A DNA stretch of 64,000 nt from Prunella strophiata (Eukaryota > Chordata > Aves > Passeriformes > Prunellidae), in the NCBI GenBank assembly GCA_036583965.1, contig JAZBQD010000030.1, forward strand, positions 108,350,662-108,414,661, in the 5' to 3' direction. The notes beneath the pieces were generated by a model. That model made no database searches, was not told where the DNA came from, and saw only the letters and a list, made by a program, of their open reading frames with translations. The translations under genes were made by a program, and so were the position numbers. Positions 1 to 10,724 of the stretch are shown here, in pieces (within the stretch, counting starts at the first letter, position 1; the number at the start of each line of letters is the position of its first letter).

Positions 1-160
1 AGCGGTGAGGGCAGGGCTGGGCTGGGCAGGGCTGGGCTGGGCTGGGCTGGGCAGGGCTGGATGGGCTGGGCTGGGCAGCTGTGCTGGGCTGGGCAGGGCT
101 GGGCAGGGCTGGGCAGGGCAGGGCAGGGCAGGGCAGGGGCTGGGGCTGGGCTGAGCCAGG
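1..160. repeat. G-rich (GGGCT/GGGCA)n minisatellite
   Basis: The first 160 bases are almost entirely 5-bp units GGGCT and GGGCA in irregular order, sometimes combined as a 10-mer. The + strand is strongly G-rich with many runs of three Gs, so it could form G-quadruplexes. It lies just upstream of the ITPRIPL1-like gene and runs off the left edge, so its full length is unknown. The open frames across it are translations of the repeat and are not listed. Confidence 0.9.
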
Positions 161-356
161 GCCGGGCCGGGAGCAGCGGCACCCGGGGAGCGCCCGGGGC
201 TGGGGACAGGGGACAGCGGCTGTGCAGAGCCCCTCGGGCACGGACGGTGCCACCTCTGGGGCCAGTGCCCTGTCCTGGGCCCTGCGCTCCCCGGCCCCGC
301 TGCCCCAGACACCCGACCCCACCGAGCTCCTTCTCTCCCTCCTCCTCCTCCAGGCC
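161..356 (+). promoter_or_regulatory. GC-rich 5' flank and splice acceptor of ITPRIPL1-like gene
   Basis: This GC-rich stretch leads into a pyrimidine tract (ctccttctctccctcctcc) and an AG at 352-353, immediately before GCC-ATG. It reads as a splice acceptor in front of the first coding exon, which implies an upstream 5' UTR exon. That exon could lie in this GC-rich stretch or beyond the left edge. No TATA box or clear initiator was seen. The 3' half is repeated upstream of copy B. Confidence 0.4.
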
Positions 357-494
357 ATGGCTGGGAAGATCACCAAAATCCTGCTGGTGCTGGCCATCCT
401 CCAGTACGGGCTGAGGGCAGATGCCCAGGCGGTGCAGACCAGAGCTGGGGTTCTGAGTCTGCATGAGGAGCAGCACAGCCAGATGAGCTGGCTG
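357..494 (+). CDS. ITPRIPL1-like first coding exon, copy A
   Basis: ATG at 357 has a good context (GCCATGG) and opens a 46-codon frame starting MAGKITKILLVLAILQYGLRA. This resembles the short hydrophobic N-terminus of inositol 1,4,5-trisphosphate receptor-interacting protein-like 1 (ITPRIPL1) family members, which are membrane-anchored nucleotidyltransferase-fold proteins. It is followed by a charged region (LHEEQHSQMSWL) that matches the same position in copy B. A donor-like CTG|gtgaga lies at 494/495, leaving phase 0. Read through without splicing, the frame stops at 549-551. Two readings remain: a start exon spliced to copy B, or a broken duplicate. Family assignment rests on overall resemblance recalled from known birds, not on a search. 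Confidence 0.5.
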
Positions 495-1387
495 GTGAGA
501 AAGATTGTAAATCACTCAAGTGGCTGGGCAGGTGGGAATAACTCTGGTTAGTCTGTGAACAGCAGGGCAGTGTTCCTCTAGCATGGGCTGAGTTTAGCAG
601 TGCCTCTGCCCAGGTGTTGTTTCCTGCCTGCTCCTCATCTCAGTTTTCCAGTTTCAGGGGCCTGGGTACATTGAGAACAACTGGCCTTACTCTAAAGACT
701 GAGGCAAATCAGGCATTAAATATCTCAGTCTATTCCTCATTCTATCTCACTATATTTCACCCCCCATCCAGCAAAAGATGGAGATTCTTCTGAGCCCTCC
801 TTTTGTTGCTAATGAATTTATAGAAACATTTTTATTCTCTTACATGCCAGTTAATATATAACCAGATTAAGTTCTGTTTGGGCTTTGGCTCCTCTGATTT
901 TCTCCCTGCACAACCCCACTGACAGCTGTGCAGTCCTCCCAAAAGGTTGACCCTTCTCCCAAAGGTCATAAACTCTGGTTCCATCTGAATTCCATCTGGT
1001 TTCTTTCCAAAGCCCAGCCTGGCTGGGCAGGGTGTTGCTGTGGGGCTCCAATGTCTCTGACATGAGAGGGGACAGGTCCCCAGATGCCCTGTGTGGCAGT
1101 GTCACTGCTGCAGTGTGGCTTGAGCAGTGAGTGGGGCAGGCTGGGGGAAGGATGAGGGGCAGACAAGAAGCACCAGCCCCCAGAGGAGCTTCTAAGGTTG
1201 GGGAGAAGGTGCAGGAGCTGCAGGGAGTGTCTTGGGCAGGGCAGGTTCCACTCTTGAGGCAAATGCCCTCAGGGCTGTGGGGATGACTTCCCCCATCCCG
1301 GGGCCCTACATTTCCTGCCCCAGCTGCCATCTCCCCATCACCCAGCCCTGCTGAGCTGCTCTCTCCCTCCTCCTCCTCCTCCTCCAG
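495..1387 (+). other. interval between the two ITPRIPL1-like exon copies
   Basis: This interval begins with gtgaga and ends with a long pyrimidine tract (ctctctccctcctcctcctcctcctccag), so it can act as an intron of about 0.9 kb. The last ~90 bases resemble the sequence upstream of copy A, which shows that the duplication included the acceptor region. A minus-strand frame spans part of it and continues across copy B. I regard that frame as a shadow because its content mirrors low-complexity and coding sequence on the other strand. Confidence 0.5.
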
Positions 1388-1843
1388 GCCAGAGCTGGAA
1401 GGATCACCAAAATCCTGGTGCTGCTGGGCATCCTCCAGTACGCAGTGAGGGTGGATAATCCGTCGGTGAAGGTCACGGAGGAGCTCATGAAGCAGCATGA
1501 GAAGGAGCGCATGGTGGAGATGGCCCAGCTGCTGGTGATGGAAAAGCAGCGTGGGCTCACCCCAGGAAGACTGCTCCTCCTGGCTTGCCAGGAGTGGTGG
1601 TTCTGGGTCGGTGCTGAAATCCTCCTCTTGCTCTTTGGGATCTACTGGCTGCCCAGGCAGAGCAGCTCTGACTGTGATGATGGCAGCCAGTGGGAGACCT
1701 CCACCAGTGCCCAGGAGCAGGTAGAGGAGAAGGAGAAGGACATAGAGGATAATCCTGACTCTCATGACACTCCAGAGAAGCCCCCTGATAAGGTAGGGAC
1801 TTCTGGCACATTTGCCAAGCCCTTCCCAAAAACAACTTTCTGA
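1388..1843 (+). CDS. ITPRIPL1-like N-terminal exon, copy B, with TM segment; truncated
   Basis: After the acceptor at 1386-1387 the frame reads ARAGRITKILVLLGILQY, the same motif as copy A, but the initiator ATG is AGA here. The frame then carries a charged helix (ELMKQHEKERMVEMAQLL), a tryptophan-rich membrane segment (WWFWVGAEILLLLFGIYWL) and an acidic Ser/Glu-rich stretch, and stops at 1841-1843. This domain order is that of the ITPRIPL1 N-terminal half: hydrophobic N-terminus, coiled stretch, single membrane pass, acidic linker. The conserved C-terminal domain is missing from this frame, so it is much shorter than the usual protein of roughly 500 residues. Spliced to copy A it would be in frame and give about 197 residues. 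Unspliced, the first in-frame ATG is at 1487. Confidence 0.6.
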   Translation, partial: ARAGRITKILVLLGILQYAVRVDNPSVKVTEELMKQHEKERMVEMAQLLVMEKQRGLTPGRLLLLACQEWWFWVGAEILLLLFGIYWLPRQSSSDCDDGSQWETSTSAQEQVEEKEKDIEDNPDSHDTPEKPPDKVGTSGTFAKPFPKTTF

Positions 1844-1857
1844 AGGCTGCATCCAGC

Positions 1858-2105
1858 CATGAGAGCTGGCAGTTCCTACAAATTCCTGAATGCCTGCAAG
1901 GACATGATTGACTCCCTGCTGCTCCTGCCCCTGAGACCACTCACTGTGCACTTTTTCCAGTAGAGCTGGGCACTGTGGAGGATCTTCTGGCGAGACACCC
2001 CCGTGGCCGTGGGGAGCAGCGACCAGGAGATGTCCTGTGCTACCTCCCCTCCTGGCTGAGGAGACAGACAAGAGTTCAGATCCCTGCTTCCTGTGCAGCC
2101 CCTAC
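1858..2105 (+). pseudogene. frame-broken remnant of ITPRIPL1-like C-terminal domain
   Basis: Just past the stop of copy B, one frame gives FLNACKDMIDSLLLL, reminiscent of the helix that starts the conserved domain. It ends at an in-frame TAG (1961-1963). A different frame from about 1963 gives LGTVEDLLARHPRGRGEQ and then GDVLCYLPSWLRRQ. These resemble the family's 'LELGT...' strand and the 'DMLCFLHH..EELRR' segment. The intervening part of the domain is absent. The pattern is an internal deletion plus frameshift, so this copy cannot encode the full domain. It may now be 3' UTR of a short gene or a dead relic. Confidence 0.6.
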
Positions 2106-2188
2106 AAATAGTCCCAGTTGTGATGCTCCCCCTGCCAGGAAGTGTGGAACCCTTTGTAAATACATAAGTCAAATCGTTTATTTGTTTT

Positions 2189-2194
2189 AATAAA
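2189..2194 (+). terminator. poly(A) signal AATAAA of ITPRIPL1-like gene
   Basis: AATAAA lies about 85 bp after the last recognisable domain fragment and is followed by a T/G-containing stretch (cctgtttgagcaagagagtgttggg). The position and strand fit the 3' end of the ITPRIPL1-like transcript. Confidence 0.55.
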
Positions 2195-2267
2195 TCCTGT
2201 TTGAGCAAGAGAGTGTTGGGACATGATGCTCCTTGTCTCCTGAGCTACAAAAAAAGTGCCATAAGGG

Positions 2268-2425
2268 AGATAGGCTGGTCAGGCAGGACCTGTCTTCCAC
2301 AAACCCATCCTGGCTGGGCCTGATGCCCTGCTGTCCTGTGTCAGCCACATGATGGCTCTTGAGCTGCTCCATGACCTTCCCTGGCACCAAATTCAGGCTG
2401 ACAGGGCTGTATTCTTCTCACTGTC
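2268..2425 (-). mobile_element. CR1 LINE fragment (RT region)
   Basis: The + strand reads ggctggtcaggcaggacctg...cacaaacccatcctggctgggcctgatgccctg...gctccatgaccttccctggcacc...caggctgacagggctgta. This is the antisense of the CR1 reverse-transcriptase segment as it commonly occurs in bird genomes. It begins about 75 bp after the poly(A) signal of the ITPRIPL1-like gene. The fragment is truncated at both ends. Confidence 0.85.
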
Positions 2426-2429
2426 CAGT

Positions 2430-4090
2430 TTTGAATACCAGAGACTCTTCAATGTCCTCCTCCTCCTCGGTCCAGCTCTGAGCAGTGCTTACAGAGGTGC
2501 AGGGGGTTGCCCTGACAGGTGGTTTCCATTTCCCACCTCTCACATGGTTCTTTCAGTAAGGTGTTTTGTTTTCTGTATATTGACAGAAGAGCTGGATTGC
2601 ATGCCCAGCACCCAATTTATACTTCAGCTGGAGGGGTGGGTACAGACCTTTATTTCAAAATAGGCAGTAGTGTTTTGGAGCTGAAGACCATATGGGCTAC
2701 CAAAGCCTGAAACTGTAAGGCTTTAAAAATATTCAGGCACTTTTTTGTTGTTCAAATGTAATTACTGATAGCACCTTTTCAACTTCTTTCCTTGAAAAAT
2801 TCTGTCCAGTCACCTTTCAGGGCCTCATTTTATACATCCAGTGCTGACTTTGAATACTTGTTTTGCACTACAAGCCCTTTTTAAAACAAGCAGTCTGTCT
2901 AAATTCAAGTGTTGGATGTAAGGACGGGGGTATATAGCATCAATCTGTTACTCTTTGACTCTCTTTATTCACTAAGCCAGAGGTCACATTAGGCAAATCT
3001 TTTTTCTTGATTCATGGTCTCTGAACCCAACATTAGGTGTGGTTTCCACCCTACCAATCCTTTCCCAATGAGAAAAGGTGGGGAGATAAATACCACTTAG
3101 CTAATATGCTTTGTGATTTTGTCAATCCTTGTGACAAGATAACTAACACTGTGCTATTTTGCACATCTATATTTTATATTATGTGTCAAATAAAGCTAAA
3201 ATAGCTGGAAAAATCTAATTTGAATGTCCCAGCATCAGAAAATTCAGCATGAAGACTGAATGCTATCCTTTCAAGAGTACACTGGAATTTTACTTGGCAT
3301 CCTTATTCAAAAATATGTGAAATAACATCCAGTGGACCTCATCACACTGGCAATGAAAACAGGTGAAATTGTGCCCCACCTGACAGGCTTGGTGGATATA
3401 AAATCACACAGTTTTTATCATACATAGCAGACTTTCTTCTAATAATTCTCAGGAATCAGAGAATTAAAAATTATTAGAAAGATTAGAGGCTTTTTGTTGT
3501 TGTTTTAACTAATTTAAATTCACTGTATTATACAAAAGAGATTTGAGTGCCTTCATTTCATTAATTAAAAATGTTGGTAACTTCAGAGAGACTGAACTTC
3601 AGAAAGCTCACTGCTTTGAAAGATTCTATCAGTGTAAAAACAAATCCTTTATACTTAAAATGGAGAGCATAATAAAATCCAAAAGGATATTGCCTTGCCT
3701 AAAGGCAATTGTGAGTGGTAGTCTGTTGATTCTGTTGTGCCAGTATTTCACTTGGGGACTCAATGATAGGGAGTGGGAAGGAAATTATTTGTTTTATCCC
3801 AGAGGAAAATTTGAGATATTTATTTTTTCCTTGTGCAGCATAGAGAAAGAAAACTGATATCCTGAAAGTTTTCAAGTACTGGTAATCTGAAAATTATGGA
3901 TCATTTAATTTTCAAGTACCTTATTAAAGGAAATTAGTAGGAATTATTGATTAGAAGTATGGCAAACTGGAAAAGCTTCCAAAGTCCACATTTTATTTTT
4001 TTGTTTTCGAAAACCTGTGAAAGGGAGCTCTCCTATTGAAAAAAGTGATTTGTAAAAAATTCTCAATCAAAATGTGGGCTCACAACATTT
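2430..4090. other. AT-rich non-coding stretch
   Basis: No reading frame with recognisable content was found, and frames are below about 105 codons. A possible hairpin at 3432-3481 is noted under findings. Otherwise I see ordinary AT-rich, CpG-poor sequence. Confidence 0.6.
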
Positions 4091-4091
4091 A

Positions 4092-4500
4092 TCACAGAAT
4101 GATCATGGTTAGAAGGGTCCTTTGGGTCCCCCCTGTGTAGGGAAGGCACTTAGAACATGTTGTCCAGAGCCATGTCCAGGTATTTTTTTTAGTTACCTCA
4201 AGGGATGGAGACTCCACCACCTCCTTGGGCAACCTGTGCCAGTTCCAAGTCATGTCCACAGTGAAAAGATATTTCCTGGTATTCAGAGAATCTCCTGTGT
4301 TTCAGTTTGTGGCCAGTGTCTCTGGTCCTGTTGTTGAGCAACACTGAGAAGAGCCTGGCCCTGTCCTCTTTGCACCCTCTCTTTAGGTATCTGTGCACAT
4401 CAATGAGATCCCTCCTGAGCCTTTTCCTCTCTGGCTGAGCAAAAGCCTGACTGAAGCCTAGACAGACAAAATCCACTGTTCTCCCCTCATCTACCAAGGC
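4092..4500 (-). mobile_element. CR1 LINE, 3' end fused to RT segment (internal deletion)
   Basis: The + strand starts with cacagaatgatcatggttagaagg, the antisense CR1 3' end, and continues through 'gactccaccacctccttgggcaacctgtgcc' and 'ctttaggtatctgtgcacatcaatgagatccc'. On the minus strand a frame gives RDLIDVHRYLKRG and RTRDTGHKLKHRRF, matching the C-terminal CR1 motif (R..LI..Y.YLKG; RTRGN..KL...RF). Directly beside it, 4445-4499 encodes VDEGRTVDFVCLGFSQAF, a form of the RT motif VDEGRAVDVVYLDFSKAF. In a full element these lie more than 1 kb apart, so the middle has been lost. Confidence 0.88.
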
Positions 4501-4514
4501 ACCTAATTTTGATT

Positions 4515-7500
4515 TCTGGAAGCAGAGATGAGACAAGGGTGAAAGGATTACAAAGGCTGAAATTGCATAATGAAAATTGAGAGATGTGTGGAAGGTATTT
4601 CTGAAGTTCAAAAGTGGCTTTTAATATGCTTCTATGCACATAAGATATAATGTGTAAATATATATGTGAAGGTTATATGCTAATCTTGTTTTAGTAATCT
4701 TGCCTGAATATAAAAAAAGAAAAAAATACATGAGATCAATGAAATAAATTTCAGACTGACACAACATGTTTTCGAGCTGTTCTTCACTGGATTTCTGCTC
4801 CTTTCCAATCCTACCCTTTTCCTATCCTATCTAAGCCTTCAGATCAGTTATTCCAGTTATTCCATGTCACAGCTGGAGGTCTGTAAAGCACAGGTGATGC
4901 TTCTTCCTTTGCCTGTCCCTGCTATTGGGATTGCAGATTAGTCCATGTGGACTCCAAGTCCTTCTGCTGCCCTTCTGCAAGCTCCATGTTTAGTCCCAAT
5001 GACTCTCCATCAAATCCAGATCCCTGCCCCATGTTCAGAAATGGGGAACTCCAAGATTTAAGAGGGTGATTGAAGCAAAAAAATGAGTTGAATGGTGTGA
5101 AATGAGACAGGCAACAGACACAGCAGCTTCTGGGTGTGCTTTGAGACCTTCTAGATCCTCAGGTAGCTGCTTCTGGGGTTGTGGGGGGCTCCCAGAAATC
5201 CTCTGAGGAGTGTCAGGGTGGCAATTGCTCTGAATAGGGAGAGCTAGAGGAATCATGGACTCCTGGCAAGCCCTGGCAGCCTCTCATGAGCTCTGCCAGC
5301 TGATAAAGGGATGCAGTACGGCTTTTGGACTGAGCAGACTCCTGACAAAGAAGAAGAAAGGACCCCTGAAGAGCTATGAAGGGAAGGCCTACATGAAGGC
5401 CCACCTCAGGGCACATAACTCTGTCCATCATTGTCTTTCAGTGAGCCAGCAATTGCCATTGCTGGTTATGTAAGCTGAAATATTTTTCTCTATTTTTGGC
5501 CTCCATAACAATGTATGAAAACTGCTTACAAAACTTGTCTTTTAGTTAGCACTGCAAAGAGATAACTTTGTTCTTTTTGTTAGTAAATATGCTTTGTATT
5601 TGTATTTGATATTAGTAATTACAAACTCCTCCAAGTTCAACAGATTTAGTTTATTTGTCACAAAAATACTTTTAGTGTTGTTCTGCACAACCCACTCAAG
5701 GAGTTGAGATGTTTAAGAGTGAGTGTGCTCTCTCCCATGAAAGAAAGAGTAGTTTTTTGTCTACACACCTTCCTAGCAGACCACTGCCCTCCACTCCTGC
5801 TGGATAATGCACTTATTTCTGCTGTTTCCCTGTCCCCTGCCTGTGTTGCTCTTCTGAAGGGTTTCAGCAGCTGAGTTGAGATCAGTCAGCAAGAAGCTCC
5901 CAAGTTCATGGAGGAAACCTGAATGTTAACCTACACCCCATGAAAATGCAGATGTTGATGCTTTGTAAGGATGTACAGGTCTGTCTGTTGGTGACACAGA
6001 GGGTTTTACACCCAACACTGCCTACCATAGGAACCCCTTTGTCCCTTCAAATATGTCTGTTTACATGGATCTGATTTGGTATGTCCTTCTACCTTTCTGT
6101 TTAGATGCAGAACTCAACAGCAGATCAAACTTGAGAGAATAAAAACAGCCAAAGAGCTTCCAGCCAGAGCATGCTGTGGTTGTAAGGAGCATATGCATTT
6201 CTTTTTCTTTAATGAAATAATTTGTATTCTATGGAGATCTAGACATGTCCAACCACTTGATCTCATGACAAATGAGAAGGCAACCCCTTGCTTCTAAGGA
6301 ACCTTAGCTTTCTGTTACACCCTCAGGTTTGAAATATTCACCATCCAGCAGTTATGCCCCCCCAGGAGGGAAAGGGACTGGGGATCACTGTGCCCCAGCC
6401 CAAATTCTGCACAGGCTCCTATTATCAGATTCCTTCTCTCTGTTCTGGGTCCTAATCCCTAATGTCTGAACCACAGACTGCCTGTGACCATAATCTTCCA
6501 GAAAGCTCCACCTGAGCCAGGTGAAAACCAGAGTCTTGGTGAATTTCCATGGGCAAGGTAATTCTTGGAGATTGTAAAGAGCCAAAAATAAAGTGAAAAA
6601 TAACTTTGTCAATCACAGCATAATTTGTCTGCCTAAATATAAACCTGTAAGGTCACTTCAGACACCCTCATGTCTGCAGATGTTTGCAGAGGGCTGGGAG
6701 ACATGCTACAGGGTTTCTTCCAAGCCACCCCTCCTGGAGATACAGCTAATGGGCATTAGCTGTGATATCTCTGTATCCAAACAGCAAATACAATCTCAGA
6801 CACACTTATGCAGCTGGCTCCTTCCCTCAGAAGCAAAGAGAACCAGAGTAGGAGAAAAACCTCAACCCTTGATGTGCTAAGTAGCAGCAGCAAATCATTC
6901 CAGAGCATAGCAGAGGGTGGCTGCATCTGGCAGGCTGGCAGGAGCAAAGGCTGAAGTGCTGCACCTTCCCAGACCTTGCTCATTTCCAGAAGGACAATAA
7001 AATCTAATGTTCACTCCAGTTGTCAGTCTGACCAATAAGCCTCCCTGTCACAGAAATAATGGTGATGAGGAAAAGTGCTGGTGTAGGTATATAAATCATT
7101 TCTGATAGGATTTGTCACACAAGTATCCACCAGTGAGAGCAGAGACTGCATTATATGTTCCTACATTTGTTCTTGTGCCCAGGTAGAGAAATGACTGTGT
7201 GGAAAAGATCACATTGGAAATTGCTTATGGTTTGGGTTTCAGCAGCATGAGCTCAATATTTTCTTATCAAAGTGAGGCCTGAGGAGATGGCAAAACTCCC
7301 AGAGACCTTAATAAAAGCAGTAACACACCCCTCAACTCTGCTACAAGAATAAAATAAGGGGAAAGCAGAGGGATGAGGGACGTGTGTCACTGTCTGAGCA
7401 GATGTCACTCTGGAAGTCACCAGACATACTGAAAAATGTTAACATTACCATGGGACTGCATGCAGGATGAATACCTTTTATATAATACTATATTTTTTTT

Positions 7501-8430
7501 TTGGTATAATTTTCTATGTATTTGCTTAGCTTTCTATTTATACATAGTTTACACACCTATTCCAACCCTTAGGTGAATGGGGTAATTTTTTTAAGTCCAC
7601 AAGCTTATTAACCTGATGAAAAGCCAACTCCAAAAGAAAAAAGCAGACTTCCAAACCAATTTTTGTTGGTTTTCTTTCTTTTTATGTTTTTTTTTTTTTT
7701 TCTGAATTAAAGATGTATTCTGAGAATGTTGACATTTCTTCTTCCAAAAAGAAGCTTTTATGTTTTGTTCTCTTTTAATGTCATTTGATCCTCTGTTGTT
7801 TTTATCAATGCAAGAGGAACCACTAATTCATCCATTATTTATTTCCTTTTTTGCTTTGCTATGTTTTGTTTTGTTCTTTTCAGTCACAGTGTTTTAACAG
7901 TATTTTTTTCCAGGTATTTTAATTTTTATTTCTCCTATGTCTTTGACACTGTAGTAAATGGGGTTCTTATTAATATTTAATATTCTTTTGTTTTGTTTTG
8001 TTTTATTTTATGCAATACTCAAAAGTCTCAGCATATGTAATTATATCATAAATTCTCCATAATGCATAAAGTCCTGCTGAAGTGACTTGGGAGCTTGGGA
8101 TCACACCTTTACACCCTGAAGTCATACTGCAGGTTCCACTGTACATGTGTTTGCTCTTTCTGGCAAATGTTAATCAAAATAATTTACATTTGAAATGCCA
8201 GATCATGGAACAAAATATGCTGAGAAAGAGGGGAAAAAAAAGTTTCCATGTATTCAAGTCTTTGGTTTGAATACAAACAATCTTCATCTTTTGACCAAAT
8301 CCTGTTCTGAGCCTGGCTGTAACTTACAAAAGTGTTTAATATCTAAGTTCTACTTTCAAAAAGTGTTTAGAAACTTCCTTGTCTTAGAGAGTTAGGAGCC
8401 AAACCTATAAAGTAATTTGTAAGAGCTATT
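4515..8430. other. non-coding stretch, no gene seen
   Basis: Frames here reach only ~95 codons and show no recognisable protein. T-rich tracts occur at about 7490-7501 and 7687-7701, and a (GTTTT)n run at about 7985-8010. I see no CR1 copy in this interval. Confidence 0.6.
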
Positions 8431-8526
8431 TTATATCTATATATCTATGTCTATATCTACATCTATATAATCTATATCTGTCTATATCATCTATCTATAT
8501 CTATATCTATTTCTTTGTCTATATGT
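8431..8526. repeat. (TATCTA)n-type microsatellite
   Basis: About 95 bases are built from TATC, TATA and CTATAT units (for example 'tctatatctacatctatata'), interrupted by a few substitutions. This is a degenerate hexanucleotide/tetranucleotide simple repeat. Confidence 0.85.
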
Positions 8527-8529
8527 AGC

Positions 8530-9550
8530 CTGTGATAACAAATTATACCAACAAGGTTTTAATTTAAAAATACAATTCAATACCTTTATAGTGAAGGATG
8601 AAATTACTGTTGTGAGCTTTCCCAAAAGAAATATTCTTATTCATAAATTGAGAATTTAGAAAATGCTTAAGAAAAATGAAACATATCCTAGTGTGTCTGG
8701 TCCATGTGCCATATAAATAGCCTTAACTCTACCCTGCAATTTTGCTGTGAAACCAGCTTTGACATTAGGTATGTATTTACTCCAATTTTTAACTACAAAC
8801 ACTGGTTGTGTGTACATCACACGACTAAAGCACTCTATACTTAAAAGAAGGCAATCCAGAAAACAGACCAGAAAAATTGCTATGTGCTACTTATAATAAA
8901 TAAACTTAATCCATCTGCTGTATGCCCATTAACAGCAACAAGGCAAATAAGATTTTGCAAAGAACTTTATTCCAGCAGTTACTGCAAGCTCAGTTCTAGT
9001 TTACAGTGCACTTATTTCACAGTATTAAAGGGTTACATTTTCTGAAATTTATTTTGAAAAGAATGACTATTTGCAGTTATGACTATATAAAACAAGTACT
9101 TTAAATGAGCTAATGAGCAATCATGCTTCATATTTCTATTGTTTAACAATATAAAATATGAGAATAATTTCTGTGGTTCTACAGGAACATGAATTAATTG
9201 ATGTGTGTCCAGCTGAATGAAGAAATTAAGTTACCACCACTCTCACACAGAAATAGATGTACACTGATGAATATCATGTATTAAACCATGTTTTATCATT
9301 GCAAAATACATATACTTTTCTGTCCTTGGGTTTACTACAACATCAAGTACTTTCTGTGGCATGAGAGTCTCCCACAGTGGGACAGGGAGAGGAACTGGAA
9401 AAAGACAAAACCTTTGGCTTGAGATACAAACAGGTCAATAATTGAAATACAGTAAAATATAATATCACTAATAGTAATTGTAATGAAAAGGGACATAATA
9501 AAAGCAGCAAGAAAATTTAAGAAAAAGCCAAGCAAGTAAAGCACAATAGA
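8530..9550. other. AT-rich non-coding stretch
   Basis: No supported gene or repeat family was seen. A minus-strand frame at 9335-9664 overlaps the CR1 copy that follows and is not an independent gene. Confidence 0.55.
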
Positions 9551-9554
9551 GTTG

Positions 9555-10085
9555 TTCACCACCTGCTGATGTGTTTGCCAGCTTGCTGAGGGAGCATTCC
9601 CATTGTCTGGAACATTAATGCAGGTGATAAACAATGTTGGCCCTACTGTAGATCTGTGGGGCACACCACTAGTGACTCAACTCCAGCTGAATCCATGCTG
9701 CTGATTATAACCCTCGAGCCTGGCAGTGGGACCAGTTTTCAGTCCACCTCTTTGATCACTTCCTTGTCCACACATAATCAGTTTGGAAAAGAGGATGTTC
9801 CAGGAATCAATGTTGAATGCCTTACTCAACTCAAGATACCCAAAACCCAATGCTGTCTCTGCATCCACTGAGCCATTCAAGGCTATCAAGTTGGTCAGTC
9901 GTGATTTTCTCTTCGGAAATCCTTGCTGGGTACTTCTGATCACCTTGTTTTTCATGATGTTTGGAAACAGTTGTCACATTTCCACAGCAGCCATGTCAGT
10001 CACCAAACTCCCTGATTCAGCTTCTTTTGGGTCAGGAACAATAAAATGTCTCTACAGCATCTGGAAGTACTATTTTCCATAAAAA
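9555..10085 (-). mobile_element. CR1 LINE fragment, reverse-transcriptase region
   Basis: A minus-strand frame (9677-9955) contains KSRLTNLIAL, YLELSKAFNIDSWNILFSKL and LKTGPTARLEGYNQQ. These match the CR1 RT series K..LTNL..., YLDFSKAFDTVSHNIL..KL and WL.GR.QRVV. The adjacent minus-strand frame gives HRSTVGPTLFITCINVPDNGN, from the PQGSVLGP.LFN..INDL. motif, then a degraded A..LSKLAD-like part. The catalytic Asp pair and several reading-frame positions are lost, so the copy is inactive. It is part of an old, diverged insertion. Confidence 0.88.
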
Positions 10086-10089
10086 TAAA

Positions 10090-10720
10090 TGTATATAAAT
10101 TTTGCTAACTTTAAGTGTCTTAACTTTATCAACCATGTTGCCAGCCAGCAGTCCTTCATCTAGGGACAAAAAGGAGGCTTTAGCCCTAATAACTTTGTAG
10201 GTTGTGATTTTTGCCAGGCAGCTATCCAACCATTTGAATGTTGTTTGTTTCTCAAGATAGAGATGAGCCCTTTAGGTACATGTGCCACCAGTTACCAAGT
10301 GCTATACTTTGTCCTTTTAGCATCCCTCATCAGTAAGATACTGTTTGTCATTTAAAAATTAATGCTGCATTGCCAATTAGTCAGTCAGGCCCCTGGTAAC
10401 CTTATTCAATGCTACAGGGCTAATCACTCCTGGAAGGCCTTGACATATTTTATAATTGAACTGCCAGGTTTGCATTTGGCTGCAATTCATTCATATCTAA
10501 GTGTGACTTGTTAGCCACATTAAGTTGATTTCCTTTGAAGGCTGGTGGGAAGCATGGAGTCCTGATTCCCATTTTTGTAGGTGATTATGGTACTCCTGCA
10601 GAGTATTGGTAGGGAAAAGGATTTTGCTTTCATTTTGTGAGCTAGATAAAAAGGTGAGGTGGCTCATCTGTGGGTGCTCTGCAAGCAGACTGACTGGTAT
10701 TTGCTGCCTTTTTCCTTTTG
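10090..10720. other. non-coding stretch next to CR1 copies
   Basis: No gene was seen. Part of this interval may be further diverged 5' CR1 sequence of the copy at 9555-10085, but I could not confirm it. Confidence 0.45.
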
Positions 10721-10724
10721 CTTT

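Larger units (their letters stand above)
265..1560 (+). repeat. partial tandem duplication (about 265-520 and 1295-1560)
   Basis: Both copies have the order GC-rich leader, CT-rich tract with CTCC repeats, CAGGCC, then a coding stretch for ...ITKIL..L.ILQY. The offset is about 1.03 kb. Similarity is clear through the first ~25 codons and fades over the next 20. Copy B has more CTCCTC units and the ATG-to-AGA change. The duplication covers the acceptor and the start of the coding exon. Confidence 0.8.

Noticed and set aside
851..2071. 406-codon minus-strand ORF across the ITPRIPL1-like locus
   Set aside because: Mirrors the coding and CT-rich sequence of the + strand; no recognisable domain and low-complexity Glu and Leu runs from CTC repeats.
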